Assembly: GCA_002101235.1 (NCBI GenBank)
Contig: LWTL01000115.1
Location: 18,559 to 82,558 of the forward strand
From: Cycloclasticus sp. symbiont of Bathymodiolus heckerae
GTDB lineage: Bacteria > Pseudomonadota > Gammaproteobacteria > Methylococcales > Cycloclasticaceae
DNA length: 64,000 nt
Direction: 5' to 3'
In this document: positions 25,336 to 34,831 of the stretch, piece after piece
Numbering within the stretch: position 1 is the stretch's first letter
Layout of the letters: each line of letters opens with the position of its first letter
Notes under the pieces: generated by a model
Told to the model about the DNA's origin: nothing
The model's database searches: none
Seen by the model: the letters and a program-made list of their open reading frames with translations, nothing else
Made by a program: the position numbers and the translations under genes

Positions 25336-28167
25336 TTGAGGGTTGCAAAACAAGATAAAAACATTGAGTTGTTTCAGCAACTCTTTGAGAGAGTAGATGA
25401 AGCATCTTTATTGATGAAAGATGGTGTATTTATTGATTGCAATGCTGCTGCGGTCAAAATGGTTGGCTATCCAAGCAGAGAGGCGTTAGTCAGATGCTGC
25501 CCAGAAGAACTGTCGCCCCCTAACCAGCCTAATGGTGAATTATCAGCAGAAGCAATTAAAAAACATGGGGCTTTAACGAGGCAAAAAGGAACGCAGTGGT
25601 TTGATTGGGTCCGTTTACGGTACGATGGTTCGGCCATATATCTAAATGTTTCATTAACCTTGCTGATGTTGGGTGGGGAAGAATATATTCATGTTTTGTG
25701 GCGCGAGCATTCTAAAGATGACTCGAAACGTCAAATTGATTCGATGACTCAGTTCATTGAAAAAATGGGTGATGCCCACCTTGTTCTTAAAAACGGTGTT
25801 TATATGGAATGTAACCAAGCAGCGGCTGATATGCTTGGTTATCCCGATAAACAAAGCGTACTTAATTTGGGGCGTGAGAGTTTTTACCCCGAGTTTCAGC
25901 CCGATGGTAGTAATTCATTAGAGAAAGCCAAAAAGGTTATTGAAAAGACGCGTAAAGAAGGCTCCCTCAGTTTCGAGTGGACGTATAAAAAGCGTGATGG
26001 TTCGCTTTTGCATGCTATGTTGATGATGACATTTGCCTTTATTGATGGCGAAGAAATTCTTCATATTGTTTGGCGGGATATGTCTCCACAACTTAAGGCA
26101 CAATCTGATTCGATTAAAGAATTACTCGGCCGGATGGGCGATGCCTCTTTGCTCATTAAAGACAATAAGTATATTGATTGTAACCAAGCGGCGGCAGACT
26201 TGCTTGGTTACCCAACTAAACAGGCGCTATTAGGTATTCATCCCATCAAAATTTCTCCAGAGACTCAACCAGATGGCCGTGATTCTGTTGAAAAAGCAAA
26301 TGAACTCATGGCAAGGGGTTATGAAGAAAGTTCAAGCTATTTTGAATGGATGCACCTTAAGCGTGATGGCTCGCAAATTCTTGTTGAGGCTCTACTAACC
26401 CCCGTTAAAATCAATAATGAAGAAATGATTCATGTGATTTGGCGTGATATTACAAATATTAAGCGTCAACAACATGAGTTAATAGAAAGCGAGCAAAAAT
26501 ATAAGGCATTATTTGAAGATTCAGCTGATGCAATGCTCATCATTGATGGCGAAAAGTTCGTAGATTGCAATGAGGCAGCCATTGAAATGCTTGGTTATGA
26601 CGATAGGGGGGAGATGTTAGAGAAGCATCCATCTGAATTATCGCCGCCTAAACAAGAAGACGGTCAACATTCTTTTGAAAAAGCTAATGAGATGATGAAA
26701 ATTGCTTTTGATAAAGGCTCCCACCGTTTTGAATGGGATCACGTGCGTAAGAATGGTGAGGTTTTCCCCGTCGAGGTGTTAGTAACCGTTATAGACTTCG
26801 ATGACAGGCAACTTTTGCATATTGTTTGGCGAGATATTACAGAGAAGAAGAAAGCGCAAGAACAAATCAAAAAGTTAGCCTACGAAGACGATTTAACAGG
26901 GCTGGCCAATAGGCGCACGCTTGTTGAACGGTTAGAGCATGTTTTAGCTATTTATAAGCGAACACACTATAAAGGTGCGCTGCTGTTTATCGATTTAGAC
27001 TACTTTAAGAATATTAACGATACCTTAGGGCATATCGCAGGTGATAGCCTCTTGAAACAAGTATCCAAGCGGCTTAGTTCAACAGTAAGGTTGGGTGACA
27101 CAGTCTCACGTTTTGGTGGAGATGAGTTTGTCATTATGCTTGAAGATCTAGATAAAGATGCAATTTATGCTGCCAGCAAAGCAGAAATGGCATGCGAAAA
27201 TTTATTGAGCGATTTGAACCTCCCGTATGAGCTCAATGGTAAAGAAGTGTTTGTTTCTGCCAGCATTGGCGTAACCATGTTCAGCGAAAAAAGTTTAACA
27301 AGGGTATTGCTGCAACAGTCAGACATTGCTATGTACCAAGCTAAAGCTTCAGGGCGTAATGCCATCCGCTTTTTCGACCCTGTTATGCAGCAAGCAATTG
27401 ATGAGAGAGCTAAAACAGAGCAACTCATTAAAGATGGCTTATCTAATAACCAATTTGAATTGCATTACCAATTACAAGTTAACGAACATGGTAATGCACT
27501 CGGCGTAGAAGCCTTGCTTCGTTTGAAGCACTCAGAGCAAGGCTATATTCCGCCTATGGAGTACATTCCTATTGCTGAAGAAACAGGGTTGATAGTCCAT
27601 GTTGGTCAATGGGTGTTAGATACCGCATGTCAGCAATTAAAACAGTGGGAAAATAAGCCTAGTACAGCCAATATCACCATTGCTGTTAACGTTAGCCCAT
27701 TAGAATTCAAAGAAGAAAGTTTTGTACTTAATGTATTAGGAGCTATTAGGCGAAGCGACATTAATCCAAAACGGCTAAAGTTGGAGCTTACTGAGACAAT
27801 GTTAGTGGATGATGTTGATGACATTATTCTAAAAATGAACCTCTTAAAAGAAAATGGTGTGCAGTTCTCAATGGATGACTTTGGAACGGGCTATTCATCG
27901 CTGCAATACCTCAGACAGTTGCCGTTAGACCAGCTCAAGATTGACCAATCATTTGTGCGCGATTTAGAGCACGATGAACAAGATAGATCTATTGTGAAAA
28001 CCATCATCGCAATGGGGCAAGGTTTAGGTCTTGATGTTATCGCCGAAGGTGTAGAGAACACTCAGCAGCAAGAGATGTTATTAGAATATGGGTGTAGTAA
28101 TTACCAAGGCTACCTGTTTGCAAGACCCTTACCCATCGGTGAGGTTGAGGAGCTGCTGAACGCTTAG
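25336..28167 (+). CDS. Four-PAS GGDEF-EAL cyclic-di-GMP enzyme
   Basis: A 943-residue cytoplasmic sensor that can make or break c-di-GMP. Four PAS domains in tandem occupy roughly residues 10-125, 135-250, 258-375 and 383-500; each repeats CN.AA..MLGYP and ends I(V)WRD, and the second and third are close copies. The GGDEF domain (505-675) has an intact active site RFGGDEF and an intact inhibitory site RLGD five residues upstream. The EAL domain (690-943) keeps EALLRL, VNVSP, LELTETML, MDDFGTGYSSL, QLKIDQSF and AEGVEN, so the phosphodiesterase is probably active. No membrane helices. The start is TTG after AGGGGC. The ligand of the PAS domains is unknown. Confidence 0.93.
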   Translation: MRVAKQDKNIELFQQLFERVDEASLLMKDGVFIDCNAAAVKMVGYPSREALVRCCPEELSPPNQPNGELSAEAIKKHGALTRQKGTQWFDWVRLRYDGSAIYLNVSLTLLMLGGEEYIHVLWREHSKDDSKRQIDSMTQFIEKMGDAHLVLKNGVYMECNQAAADMLGYPDKQSVLNLGRESFYPEFQPDGSNSLEKAKKVIEKTRKEGSLSFEWTYKKRDGSLLHAMLMMTFAFIDGEEILHIVWRDMSPQLKAQSDSIKELLGRMGDASLLIKDNKYIDCNQAAADLLGYPTKQALLGIHPIKISPETQPDGRDSVEKANELMARGYEESSSYFEWMHLKRDGSQILVEALLTPVKINNEEMIHVIWRDITNIKRQQHELIESEQKYKALFEDSADAMLIIDGEKFVDCNEAAIEMLGYDDRGEMLEKHPSELSPPKQEDGQHSFEKANEMMKIAFDKGSHRFEWDHVRKNGEVFPVEVLVTVIDFDDRQLLHIVWRDITEKKKAQEQIKKLAYEDDLTGLANRRTLVERLEHVLAIYKRTHYKGALLFIDLDYFKNINDTLGHIAGDSLLKQVSKRLSSTVRLGDTVSRFGGDEFVIMLEDLDKDAIYAASKAEMACENLLSDLNLPYELNGKEVFVSASIGVTMFSEKSLTRVLLQQSDIAMYQAKASGRNAIRFFDPVMQQAIDERAKTEQLIKDGLSNNQFELHYQLQVNEHGNALGVEALLRLKHSEQGYIPPMEYIPIAEETGLIVHVGQWVLDTACQQLKQWENKPSTANITIAVNVSPLEFKEESFVLNVLGAIRRSDINPKRLKLELTETMLVDDVDDIILKMNLLKENGVQFSMDDFGTGYSSLQYLRQLPLDQLKIDQSFVRDLEHDEQDRSIVKTIIAMGQGLGLDVIAEGVENTQQQEMLLEYGCSNYQGYLFARPLPIGEVEELLNA

Positions 28168-28217
28168 GGCTGTTAGCGTTGAATTTAAACGATGTTGAAT
28201 GATTGATGCAGGTAAGA

Positions 28218-28254
28218 AAAATAACTCCTTATAAATCTAGGGGTTATTTTATTT
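28218..28254 (-). terminator. Terminator hairpin, possibly from ancestral ssrA
   Basis: AATAACTCC (28219) pairs with GGGGTTATT (28240) with one G-T pair; A/T runs lie on both sides, so it can end transcription either way. On the plus strand it would end the GGDEF-EAL transcript. On the minus strand it directly follows the ssrA-like fragment at 28258, as a tmRNA terminator would. Confidence 0.6.
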
Positions 28255-28257
28255 TCT

Positions 28258-28277
28258 TGGGGTGGCGGGGATTGAAC
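28258..28277 (-). repeat. Degenerate copy of ssrA 3' end
   Basis: GGTGGCGGGGATTGAAC (28261-28277) matches GGTGGCGGGAATTGAAC at the 3' end of tmRNA (31736-31752) at 16 of 17 bases, in the same orientation. It covers the T-arm and part of the acceptor. Likely one side of an attachment-site pair. The rest of the 28168-28514 gap is AT-rich without a gene. Confidence 0.55.
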
Positions 28278-28392
28278 TGAACTTCTAACTATTTGAAATT
28301 TAAGTTAATATTCGGTTTAAATTAAATCGATGTTACTATGAATATTACTTAAAACGCATGTCACCAAGTTGATTCCCAAACGCTCTAAAAAT

Positions 28393-28410
28393 GCGCTAAT
28401 TGGTAGAGCA
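28393..28410 (+). other. tRNA D-arm-like fragment
   Basis: GCGCTAATTGGTAGAGCA resembles a tRNA D-arm, but no acceptor, anticodon or T-arm follows in this orientation. It may be a tRNA remnant or chance. Confidence 0.25.
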
Positions 28411-28514
28411 ATTTATAATTTCTTAAATTCAAACTATACTCCAACTTGATGGTAATTTTAGCAAGTTGTTTTGCTTTTTTAGCTGTTTGAATACTTTATT
28501 TCGGAATAATTTAA

Positions 28515-29780
28515 ATGAAATTTAAAATTGTAGTCATAGGTCTCGGGTATGTGGGTTTACCCTTAGCCATAGAATTTGGGAAGAAATACCCTACGATTGG
28601 TTATGACCTTAATGAATCACGTATTTCAGAGTTAAATGCTCGATTTGATTCTACATTGGAGACCACATCGGAAGAGTTGTCATCAGCAAAGCTACTTAGC
28701 TGTACAGTAGACCCTTCTCAGTTAGCAGATTCTAATATTTATATTGTTACAGTACCTACACCCATAGATGCCAGTAAAAACCCTGATTTGACACCTGTGA
28801 GATCGGCGACCCACCTGATTGGAACGTATTTAAAACAAGGTGATATTGTCATTTACGAGTCAACCGTCTATCCAGGTGCAACAGAAGAAGTCTGCGTGCC
28901 CATACTTGAGGAAGTTTCAGGGCTTAAATTTAATATTGATTTTTACTGTGGCTATAGCCCAGAGCGTATTAACCCTGGCGATAAAGAGCGCCAATTAACG
29001 ACCATACTAAAAATCACATCAGGCTCTACGCCACAAATTGCCACCGTAGTCGATGAGTTGTACCAATCCATCATTACAGCGGGTACGCATAAAACAAGCT
29101 GCATCAAAGTGGCCGAGGCTGCCAAGGTGATTGAAAATACCCAACGGGATATTAATATCGCGTTAGTTAATGAGCTGGCGCTTATTTTTAATCGTGTGGG
29201 TATTGATACAGAAGAAGTGCTTGAAGCGGCAGGCACTAAATGGAACTTCTTACCCTTTCGCCCTGGATTAGTGGGCGGTCACTGTATAGGTGTTGATCCG
29301 TACTATCTTGTTCATAAGGCAGAAGCTCTGGGTTATCATCCGCAGCTTATTTCCGCAGGCCGACGAATCAACGACAATATGGGGCATTTTGTTGTTAGCG
29401 AAGTTGTAAAACTGATGGCGAATAAAAAAATCAGCGTTGTTGGCTCAAATATTTTGATGATGGGCATGACGTTTAAAGAAAACTGCCCAGACCTTAGAAA
29501 TACGCGGGTTGTTGAAATGGTTGATGAACTGAAAAACTATAATGCCAATGTTGATGTGTACGACCCGTGGGTTAAAAACGAAAATGTGCCTGAAGAATAC
29601 AATCTAACCTTAATTAATCAGCCAGAAGTTGGTTATTATGACGCGATTATTATTGCTGTCGCCCATCATCAGTTCCAAGATATGGGCCTGTCAGCGGTGA
29701 AAGCACTGGGTAAATCAACACATGTTCTATATGACATTAAATACTTGTTCCCTTCAGAAAGTGTGGATGGGCGATTGTAG
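28515..29780 (+). CDS. tviB: Nucleotide sugar dehydrogenase (TviB/WbpA-like)
   Basis: Oxidises the C6 hydroxyl of a UDP-HexNAc to a uronic acid using NAD+. The NAD motif [18 protein letters not shown] opens the protein; [13 protein letters not shown] near residue 115 and the catalytic cysteine in [12 protein letters not shown] near 260 are typical of the UDP-N-acetyl-gluco/galactosamine dehydrogenase branch (TviB, WbpA) rather than UDP-glucose dehydrogenases. Length 421. It probably supplies surface polysaccharide. It sits with manC between ssrA and an ssrA 3'-end copy, so horizontal transfer is likely. The exact HexNAc substrate cannot be read from sequence. Confidence 0.88.
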   Translation: MKFKIVVIGLGYVGLPLAIEFGKKYPTIGYDLNESRISELNARFDSTLETTSEELSSAKLLSCTVDPSQLADSNIYIVTVPTPIDASKNPDLTPVRSATHLIGTYLKQGDIVIYESTVYPGATEEVCVPILEEVSGLKFNIDFYCGYSPERINPGDKERQLTTILKITSGSTPQIATVVDELYQSIITAGTHKTSCIKVAEAAKVIENTQRDINIALVNELALIFNRVGIDTEEVLEAAGTKWNFLPFRPGLVGGHCIGVDPYYLVHKAEALGYHPQLISAGRRINDNMGHFVVSEVVKLMANKKISVVGSNILMMGMTFKENCPDLRNTRVVEMVDELKNYNANVDVYDPWVKNENVPEEYNLTLINQPEVGYYDAIIIAVAHHQFQDMGLSAVKALGKSTHVLYDIKYLFPSESVDGRL

Positions 29781-29906
29781 TGAGTTCTATTTAATGAAAT
29801 TAATTGATGAGTATGTTGCCCTGATGGCTAGGTATAAATAGATGTTCAACAGTTTGAAGTTAGGTGTTAGCGTAGTCTTGAGCCTGAATTAAATGGAGTT
29901 AGTTAA

Positions 29907-31334
29907 ATGATTTTACCAGTGATTATGGCTGGTGGTTCGGGGTCGCGTTTGTGGCCGCTTTCCCGCCAGTTATTTCCTAAACAGTTTTTGCCTTTGGTGG
30001 GTGACGAAACGATGTTGCAGTCAACGTGTAGTCGCCTTGAGGGATTGGCTCACCATGCGCCTTTGTTGATTTGCGGAGAAGACCATCGTTTTACCGTGGC
30101 GGAGCAGTTACGAACAAGTGGCCATGCTAATAGTCCAATAATATTGGAACCCGCTGGACGAAATACTGCACCTGCGGTTGCTTTAGCCGCATTACATGCA
30201 ATTAAAGAGGGTGATGATCCGGTGCTGTTGGTGTTGGCGGCAGACCATGTGATTGCGGATGTTAATGCGTTTCAAGCATCGGTTTCTACCGCGTTGCCTT
30301 TTGCTGAACAAGGAAAGTTGGTTACGTTTGGCATTGTGCCGACGGCTGCTGAAACAGGTTATGGTTATATACAGCGTGGAGCTGTGCGTGAAAGCGGCGC
30401 TTTTGATGTGGCGGAGTTTGTTGAGAAGCCTGATTTGGCTACAGCGGAACAGTACCTGTCGAGAGGCGAGTTTTATTGGAATAGTGGCATGTTTATGTTT
30501 AAAGCGAGCCGTTACCTTGAGGTTTTAAAAGAACAACAGCTCGATATATATAAGGCTTGTGAGCAGGCGATGACTAATGCCGCTGTTGATAGCGATTTTA
30601 TACGACCAGATAAAGAGATATTCCTATCGTGCCCTGATGATTCTATTGATTATGCAGTGATGGAGCCTTTATGCAGTACGGCAGCTTCAGGTGATGATGT
30701 GGTGGTTGTGCCGATGGAATGTGGTTGGAGTGATGTTGGTTCTTGGTCAGCGTTATGGGACGTGTCTGAGAAGGATGAGAACGGTAATACCTGTAAAGGG
30801 GATGTTCTGTCGCATGATACTCAAAATTGTTTTATTCAAAGTGACGGGAAATTAATTGCTACGGTTGGCCTTGATGGAATTGTCGTTGTTGAAAGTGATG
30901 ATGCGATAATGGTTGCCGCTAAAGACCGAGTTCAGGATGTTAAAAAAATTGTTGAAACATTAAAGGCGCAAGAGCGTAGTGAAGCAACTGTACATCGCAA
31001 AGTATATCGACCTTGGGGCTTTTATGACTCTATTGATCAAGGTGAACGATTTCAGGTTAAGCGAATTGTCGTTAGCCCAGGCGCTCAATTAAGCTTGCAA
31101 ATGCATCACCATCGGGCTGAACATTGGATAGTGGTGAGTGGTACAGCAAAAGTGACAAAAGGTGATGAGGTGTTTTTACTGGCTGAGAATGAGTCCACGT
31201 ACATCCCGTTAGGCGTTACTCACCGTTTGGAAAACTCAGGTTCAATTGAATTGGAAATGATTGAAGTTCAGTCGGGCAGTTATTTAGGTGAAGATGATAT
31301 TGTTCGTTTTGAGGATAACTATAACCGGGAATAA
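29907..31334 (+). CDS. manC: Mannose-1-P guanylyltransferase / mannose-6-P isomerase
   Basis: Bifunctional enzyme that makes GDP-mannose and isomerises fructose-6-P and mannose-6-P. The N-terminal nucleotidyltransferase motif [20 protein letters not shown] starts near residue 8 and FVEKP near 174; the C-terminal cupin isomerase shows [17 protein letters not shown] near 395. Length 475 is normal. ATG follows GGAG. It is 126 bases after tviB and probably part of the same imported set; the pair makes sugar nucleotides, but no glycosyltransferase lies here. Confidence 0.95.
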   Translation: MILPVIMAGGSGSRLWPLSRQLFPKQFLPLVGDETMLQSTCSRLEGLAHHAPLLICGEDHRFTVAEQLRTSGHANSPIILEPAGRNTAPAVALAALHAIKEGDDPVLLVLAADHVIADVNAFQASVSTALPFAEQGKLVTFGIVPTAAETGYGYIQRGAVRESGAFDVAEFVEKPDLATAEQYLSRGEFYWNSGMFMFKASRYLEVLKEQQLDIYKACEQAMTNAAVDSDFIRPDKEIFLSCPDDSIDYAVMEPLCSTAASGDDVVVVPMECGWSDVGSWSALWDVSEKDENGNTCKGDVLSHDTQNCFIQSDGKLIATVGLDGIVVVESDDAIMVAAKDRVQDVKKIVETLKAQERSEATVHRKVYRPWGFYDSIDQGERFQVKRIVVSPGAQLSLQMHHHRAEHWIVVSGTAKVTKGDEVFLLAENESTYIPLGVTHRLENSGSIELEMIEVQSGSYLGEDDIVRFEDNYNRE

Positions 31335-31378
31335 TGTTGAATTGTGCCGGGCGCTTTTACTGCCATGATGCAAATAAG

Positions 31379-31403
31379 TTTTTTGGTCAGTGCTACCAAA
31401 AAA
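31379..31403 (+). terminator. AT-rich stem-loop after manC
   Basis: TTTTTTGGT pairs with ACCAAAAAA around a 7-base loop, 44 bases after the manC stop. Weak GC content, so it may be a poor terminator. Apart from this hairpin, the small ORF at 31518 and the ssrA terminator, the 31335-31728 region shows nothing recognisable. Confidence 0.35.
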
Positions 31404-31517
31404 AGCAAGTTAAAGGTACTGATATTTCAAGGAGTAATCTTAGTTAAATAACACCTTAAGCTAAATTGGTCACTAAACCACAGATTGATAAAAAAACTGT
31501 TAACTTCGTAGGTACGT

Positions 31518-31655
31518 ATGAGTAATATCAAGGAAGAAATTTTTTACGAATTGAAAAAAAGTACGTATGTTTCAGTTTACTCAGTAGTTAAAAGTATCGC
31601 AGATAATACAAACACCTCAATAGAAGATGTTACTACTCCTTATCGGACGTTATAG
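31518..31655 (+). CDS. Small ORF of unknown function (45 aa)
   Basis: ATG 31518 to TAG 31655 encodes MSNIKEEIFYELKKSTYVSV and ends TTPYRTL. No homology is recognised. It is helical in pattern with charged residues early on, and AGG lies only a few bases before the ATG. It sits at the ssrA edge of the proposed island and may be a truncated island gene or not a gene. Confidence 0.25.
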   Translation: MSNIKEEIFYELKKSTYVSVYSVVKSIADNTNTSIEDVTTPYRTL

Positions 31656-31659
31656 GCAT

Positions 31660-31700
31660 AAAAAAACCCATAAAACCTTGTTTTTATTGGCTTTATGGGT
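31660..31700 (-). terminator. ssrA terminator
   Basis: On the minus strand ACCCATAAA and TTTATGGGT form a 9-bp stem followed by seven T's, about 30 bases after the tmRNA CCA end. Confidence 0.8.
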
Positions 31701-31728
31701 CTTTCTAAGTCCTTGTGGGACTGTGTAA

Positions 31729-32102
31729 TGGTGGAGGTGGCGGGAATTGAACCCGCGTCCGCAAGCACTCCGCCCTTGGCTCTACATGTTTATCCTATAA
31801 CTTTTAGTTTAATCAGTGGCTACCCGATAGGCTAGGAAGACCAAAGACGATTCCGGTAAGTTTTAGTAGATCGGCCCCGAACAAGCTTCACTGCGATCTT
31901 ATGAGCTATGATGCCTGAATGACCCGAAGATCTCTGGACGCATAAGCACGGCTCCAGTCAGACAGCAATCTACTGGTTCTTAAGCAGCGATTGCGTAGTT
32001 GTCGTCGTTTGCAACTATAATTTTTCAGATGTTTTACGAGATTCCTGAAAGCTCGACATGCACCTTAGGTTTTGCTACCCACGTCGAAGCCAGGTCACCC
32101 CC
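31729..32102 (-). ncRNA. ssrA: tmRNA (ssrA)
   Basis: Transfer-messenger RNA that rescues stalled ribosomes together with SmpB. On the minus strand it begins GGGGGTGACCTGGCTTCGAC and ends GGTTCAATTCCCGCCACC plus TCCACCA; the acceptor ends GGGGGUG and CACCUCC pair, and the terminal CCA is encoded. About 374 bases. The tag frame lies at 31980-32012. A -10-like TATAGT reads on the minus strand at 32121-32126, 18 bases before the mature 5' end. Its 3' end is the proposed integration site for the tviB-manC island. smpB is 0.8 kb away. Confidence 0.95.
31980..32012 (-). other. tmRNA proteolysis tag frame
   Basis: GCA AAC GAC GAC... reads ANDDNYAIAA followed by TAA. The ending ANDxNYAxAA fits the gammaproteobacterial tag recognised by ClpXP; E. 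coli has ANDENYALAA. Confidence 0.92.
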
Positions 32103-32182
32103 TTTAGGTCTAGGTTTGATACTATACAGGATGAAAGGTTCACAAAATAGCAATTAATAGCTGTGTTTATCGGAGAGAGTTG

Positions 32183-32875
32183 GTGGCATTCAATAAAAAA
32201 ATACCAGTAGTGTTTGCGGTTTTGGCGCTTGTGCTCGTTATGATTTGGGGGCCTATTTTTTCAAGTTTTGCGGACTTGTTTTCTTACGCGAAAACGGCGT
32301 TGTATAACGGTGTTACGTTGTTGGATATTTTCAAAGCTGAATTGTTGATTTTATGTATTGTTTGGCTTGTTTTAATGAGCTATTCCAAAAGCAACGATAC
32401 GGTTGATGGTGATGCTTATGTTAGGCGCCATGTGATTTTAATGATGTTTGTTATTGGACAGGTTTTTGTTGGATTTTTTGTGGGCGGGTTTTGGGCACAT
32501 CAGGATGCGTCGGAATATCAAATTGTACGTGGGGCTGATGCGGTAATGCCTGCGCAAGCGATTATTTTGTTGATTTGTTACCCGTTGTATTTGTTTTTTG
32601 GCGGCAGTGCTTTTATTTATGCGAAAACGCGGTTGGCTATTTTTTTAAAGGGTAAAGAATTGAGTTTTATGGTGTTAACATTTACACCATGGCTGTTGCT
32701 ACCTTTTAACGATGCTAGCTTGTTACAGGCAAGTAATGACCTTGTTGAGCTTTTTTACTTGGCGGTGTATTGGATATTAAGCACGGTTTGGGTTGTTTGG
32801 GGAGTGGGGTTTTTAATTCTTCGCTCAGCTAAAGAGGTTTTGCGAGGGTTAAAAGACCCCTATGGCGATATATGA
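32183..32875 (+). CDS. Multi-pass membrane protein of unknown function
   Basis: About 230 residues with six or so hydrophobic helices: VVFAVLALVLVMIWGPIF, ELLILCIVWLVLM, VILMMFVIGQVFVGFFVGG, IILLICYPLYLFFGG, LTFTPWLLLPF and LAVYWILSTVWVVWGVGFLIL. No domain is recognised. The ORF track starts at TTG 32180; GTG 32183 is 7 bases after GGAG and fits better. It lies between divergent ssrA and convergent smpB and has no visible link to trans-translation. Confidence 0.75.
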   Translation: MAFNKKIPVVFAVLALVLVMIWGPIFSSFADLFSYAKTALYNGVTLLDIFKAELLILCIVWLVLMSYSKSNDTVDGDAYVRRHVILMMFVIGQVFVGFFVGGFWAHQDASEYQIVRGADAVMPAQAIILLICYPLYLFFGGSAFIYAKTRLAIFLKGKELSFMVLTFTPWLLLPFNDASLLQASNDLVELFYLAVYWILSTVWVVWGVGFLILRSAKEVLRGLKDPYGDI

Positions 32876-32887
32876 GCAGTTTTTAAG

Positions 32888-33361
32888 TTAACCGTGTTTC
32901 ATGATGCGTTGTTTTTCACGCTGCCAATCTTTGTTTTTGGACGTGGCGCGTTTGTCGTGAAGTTGCTTACCTTTAGCGGAACCAATTTCAAGCTTCACGC
33001 GGCTTTTCACCCAGTACATAGAAAGTGGAACAATGGTGTAGCCTTTACGCTCAACAAGGGCGACAAGGTTAATAAGTTCACGGCGGTTAAGCAATAACTT
33101 ACGCAACCGTGTTTGCATTGGGTCTATATGTGTTGATGCTGATAGAAGTGGTGAAATGTGAGCGCCAGCGAGCCAAGCCTCGCCATTTTTTATAACGACG
33201 TAACTTTCTTTTAGTTGAACGCGCCCATCTCGAATACTTTTTACTTCCCAGCCTTCTAATGCCATGCCTGCTTCAAAGCGTTGTTCGATGAAGTAGTCGT
33301 GAGTCGCTTTCTTGTTGGATGCAATTGAGTTTGGGTGCGATTTTTTCTTTTTACCTGCCAT
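32888..33361 (-). CDS. smpB: SsrA-binding protein SmpB
   Basis: Binds tmRNA and carries it to stalled ribosomes. Family features: [27 protein letters not shown] near the start, [13 protein letters not shown], and the basic C-terminal tail [26 protein letters not shown] that lies in the mRNA channel. Length 157, like E. coli (160). It sits divergent to the SNF transporter and close to ssrA, an arrangement seen in many gammaproteobacteria. Confidence 0.96.
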   Translation of the reverse strand: MAGKKKKSHPNSIASNKKATHDYFIEQRFEAGMALEGWEVKSIRDGRVQLKESYVVIKNGEAWLAGAHISPLLSASTHIDPMQTRLRKLLLNRRELINLVALVERKGYTIVPLSMYWVKSRVKLEIGSAKGKQLHDKRATSKNKDWQREKQRIMKHG

Positions 33362-33473
33362 GTTTGTATTCTAAGCGAGCGATTAAATTATCGCTATAAA
33401 AGTCGGTTAATAACTTGGTTAAATGTTGAAGTTGAGTTAGTTTACTAACGATAAGAATAATAGTTAGTACCGT

Positions 33474-34826
33474 ATGAAAAAAATATCACAACATGGGCAA
33501 TGGTCATCGCGCTTAGCGTTTATTTTAGCGGCGACGGGCTCGGCTGTAGGCCTTGGGAATATATGGAAGTTTCCTTATATCACGGGTGAGAATGGGGGCG
33601 GTGCGTTTGTTTTAGTGTATTTGCTGTGCATTTTTGCGATTGGTATTCCGATTATGATGGCCGAAATTATGATCGGCCGGCGTGGTAGGCAAAGTCCTAT
33701 CAACACGATGCGTGATTTGGCAAAAGAAGTGGGTGCTAGTGGTGCGTGGAAGTGGCTTGGTTGGTTAGGTGTTATTGCCGGTTTTTTGATTTTGTCTTAC
33801 TACAGCGTGATTGCTGGATGGGCGATGGCCTATGTCGTACGGGTTGGGTCAGGTGTTTTCGAAGGCGCAACGGCTGATGGTGTGAGCAATATTTTTGGTC
33901 AGTTTGTTGCCGACCCTGAAAAGTTATTGGCATGGCATAGTTTATTCATGGTTATAACGATGTTGGTAGTGGCTCGAGGCGTTAAAGGTTTGGAGCGCGC
34001 TGTTAAGTTTTTAATGCCTGCGTTATTAGTTCTTTTAGTCTTATTGGTTGGTTATGCCATCGATCAAGGCGCATTTAAAGAAGCGGTGAGTTTTTTGTTT
34101 AGTGCGGACTTTAGCAAGATAACCAGCGATGGAATTCTTATAGCAATGGGTCATGCCTTTTTCACCTTAAGCTTAGGTATGGGTGCGATTATGGTGTATG
34201 GCTCTTACTTACCGTCAAATGTTTCGATAGGCTCTACAGCAGTGATTATTGCGCTAGCTGATACGGCGGTTGCGTTACTTGCGGGGTTAGCTATTTTCCC
34301 TATCGTTTTTGCTAATGGGCTAGAGCCAGGCAGTGGCCCAGGGTTGATTTTTCAGACACTTCCCATTGCTTTTGGGCATATGGCATACGGTTCATTTTTT
34401 GGAACCTTGTTCTTTATTTTATTGGTTTTTGCAGCATGGTCTTCATCTATTTCATTGATTGAGCCTGCCGTTGCATGGTTAGTTGAAAACAAGAAAATGA
34501 GTAGAATGCGTGCCTGTATTTGGTCCGGCTTAGTGACATGGATTGTAGGTATTGGGACTGTTTTATCGTTCAATATTACGTCAAATATAAAAATATTTGA
34601 TAAAACATTTTTTGATGTTTTAGATTATTTAACAGCGAATATTATGTTGCCTTTAGCTGGGTTGTGTATTGCTTTGTTCGCAGGTTGGGTGATGACGAAA
34701 GAAAGTGCAGAAGAAGAACTAGATTTTAAACAATTGTATTTATTTAAGACTTGGTTGTTCTTAGTGAAATTTGTATCGCCTGTAGCAGTTGTTATAGTGT
34801 TTCTTAAAGCGATTAATGTAATTTAA
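33474..34826 (+). CDS. Sodium-dependent SNF-family transporter
   Basis: Neurotransmitter:sodium symporter (LeuT-like). TM1 shows the Na+/substrate site SRLAFILAATGSAVGLGNIWKFPY, followed by ITGENGGGAFVLVYL. Eleven to twelve hydrophobic helices over 450 residues. Substrate is probably an amino acid, but the sequence does not tell which. It is followed at 5 bases by ratA. The combination with nhaD fits a Na+-using lifestyle. Confidence 0.92.
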   Translation: MKKISQHGQWSSRLAFILAATGSAVGLGNIWKFPYITGENGGGAFVLVYLLCIFAIGIPIMMAEIMIGRRGRQSPINTMRDLAKEVGASGAWKWLGWLGVIAGFLILSYYSVIAGWAMAYVVRVGSGVFEGATADGVSNIFGQFVADPEKLLAWHSLFMVITMLVVARGVKGLERAVKFLMPALLVLLVLLVGYAIDQGAFKEAVSFLFSADFSKITSDGILIAMGHAFFTLSLGMGAIMVYGSYLPSNVSIGSTAVIIALADTAVALLAGLAIFPIVFANGLEPGSGPGLIFQTLPIAFGHMAYGSFFGTLFFILLVFAAWSSSISLIEPAVAWLVENKKMSRMRACIWSGLVTWIVGIGTVLSFNITSNIKIFDKTFFDVLDYLTANIMLPLAGLCIALFAGWVMTKESAEEELDFKQLYLFKTWLFLVKFVSPVAVVIVFLKAINVI

Positions 34827-34831
34827 CGGTT

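Noticed and set aside
28378-28420. A functional tRNA gene around the D-arm-like motif
   Set aside because: No acceptor stem, anticodon arm or T-arm can be folded from the flanking bases.
28515-31334. Complete capsule or exopolysaccharide operon
   Set aside because: Only two sugar-nucleotide genes are present, without glycosyltransferases, flippase or polymerase.
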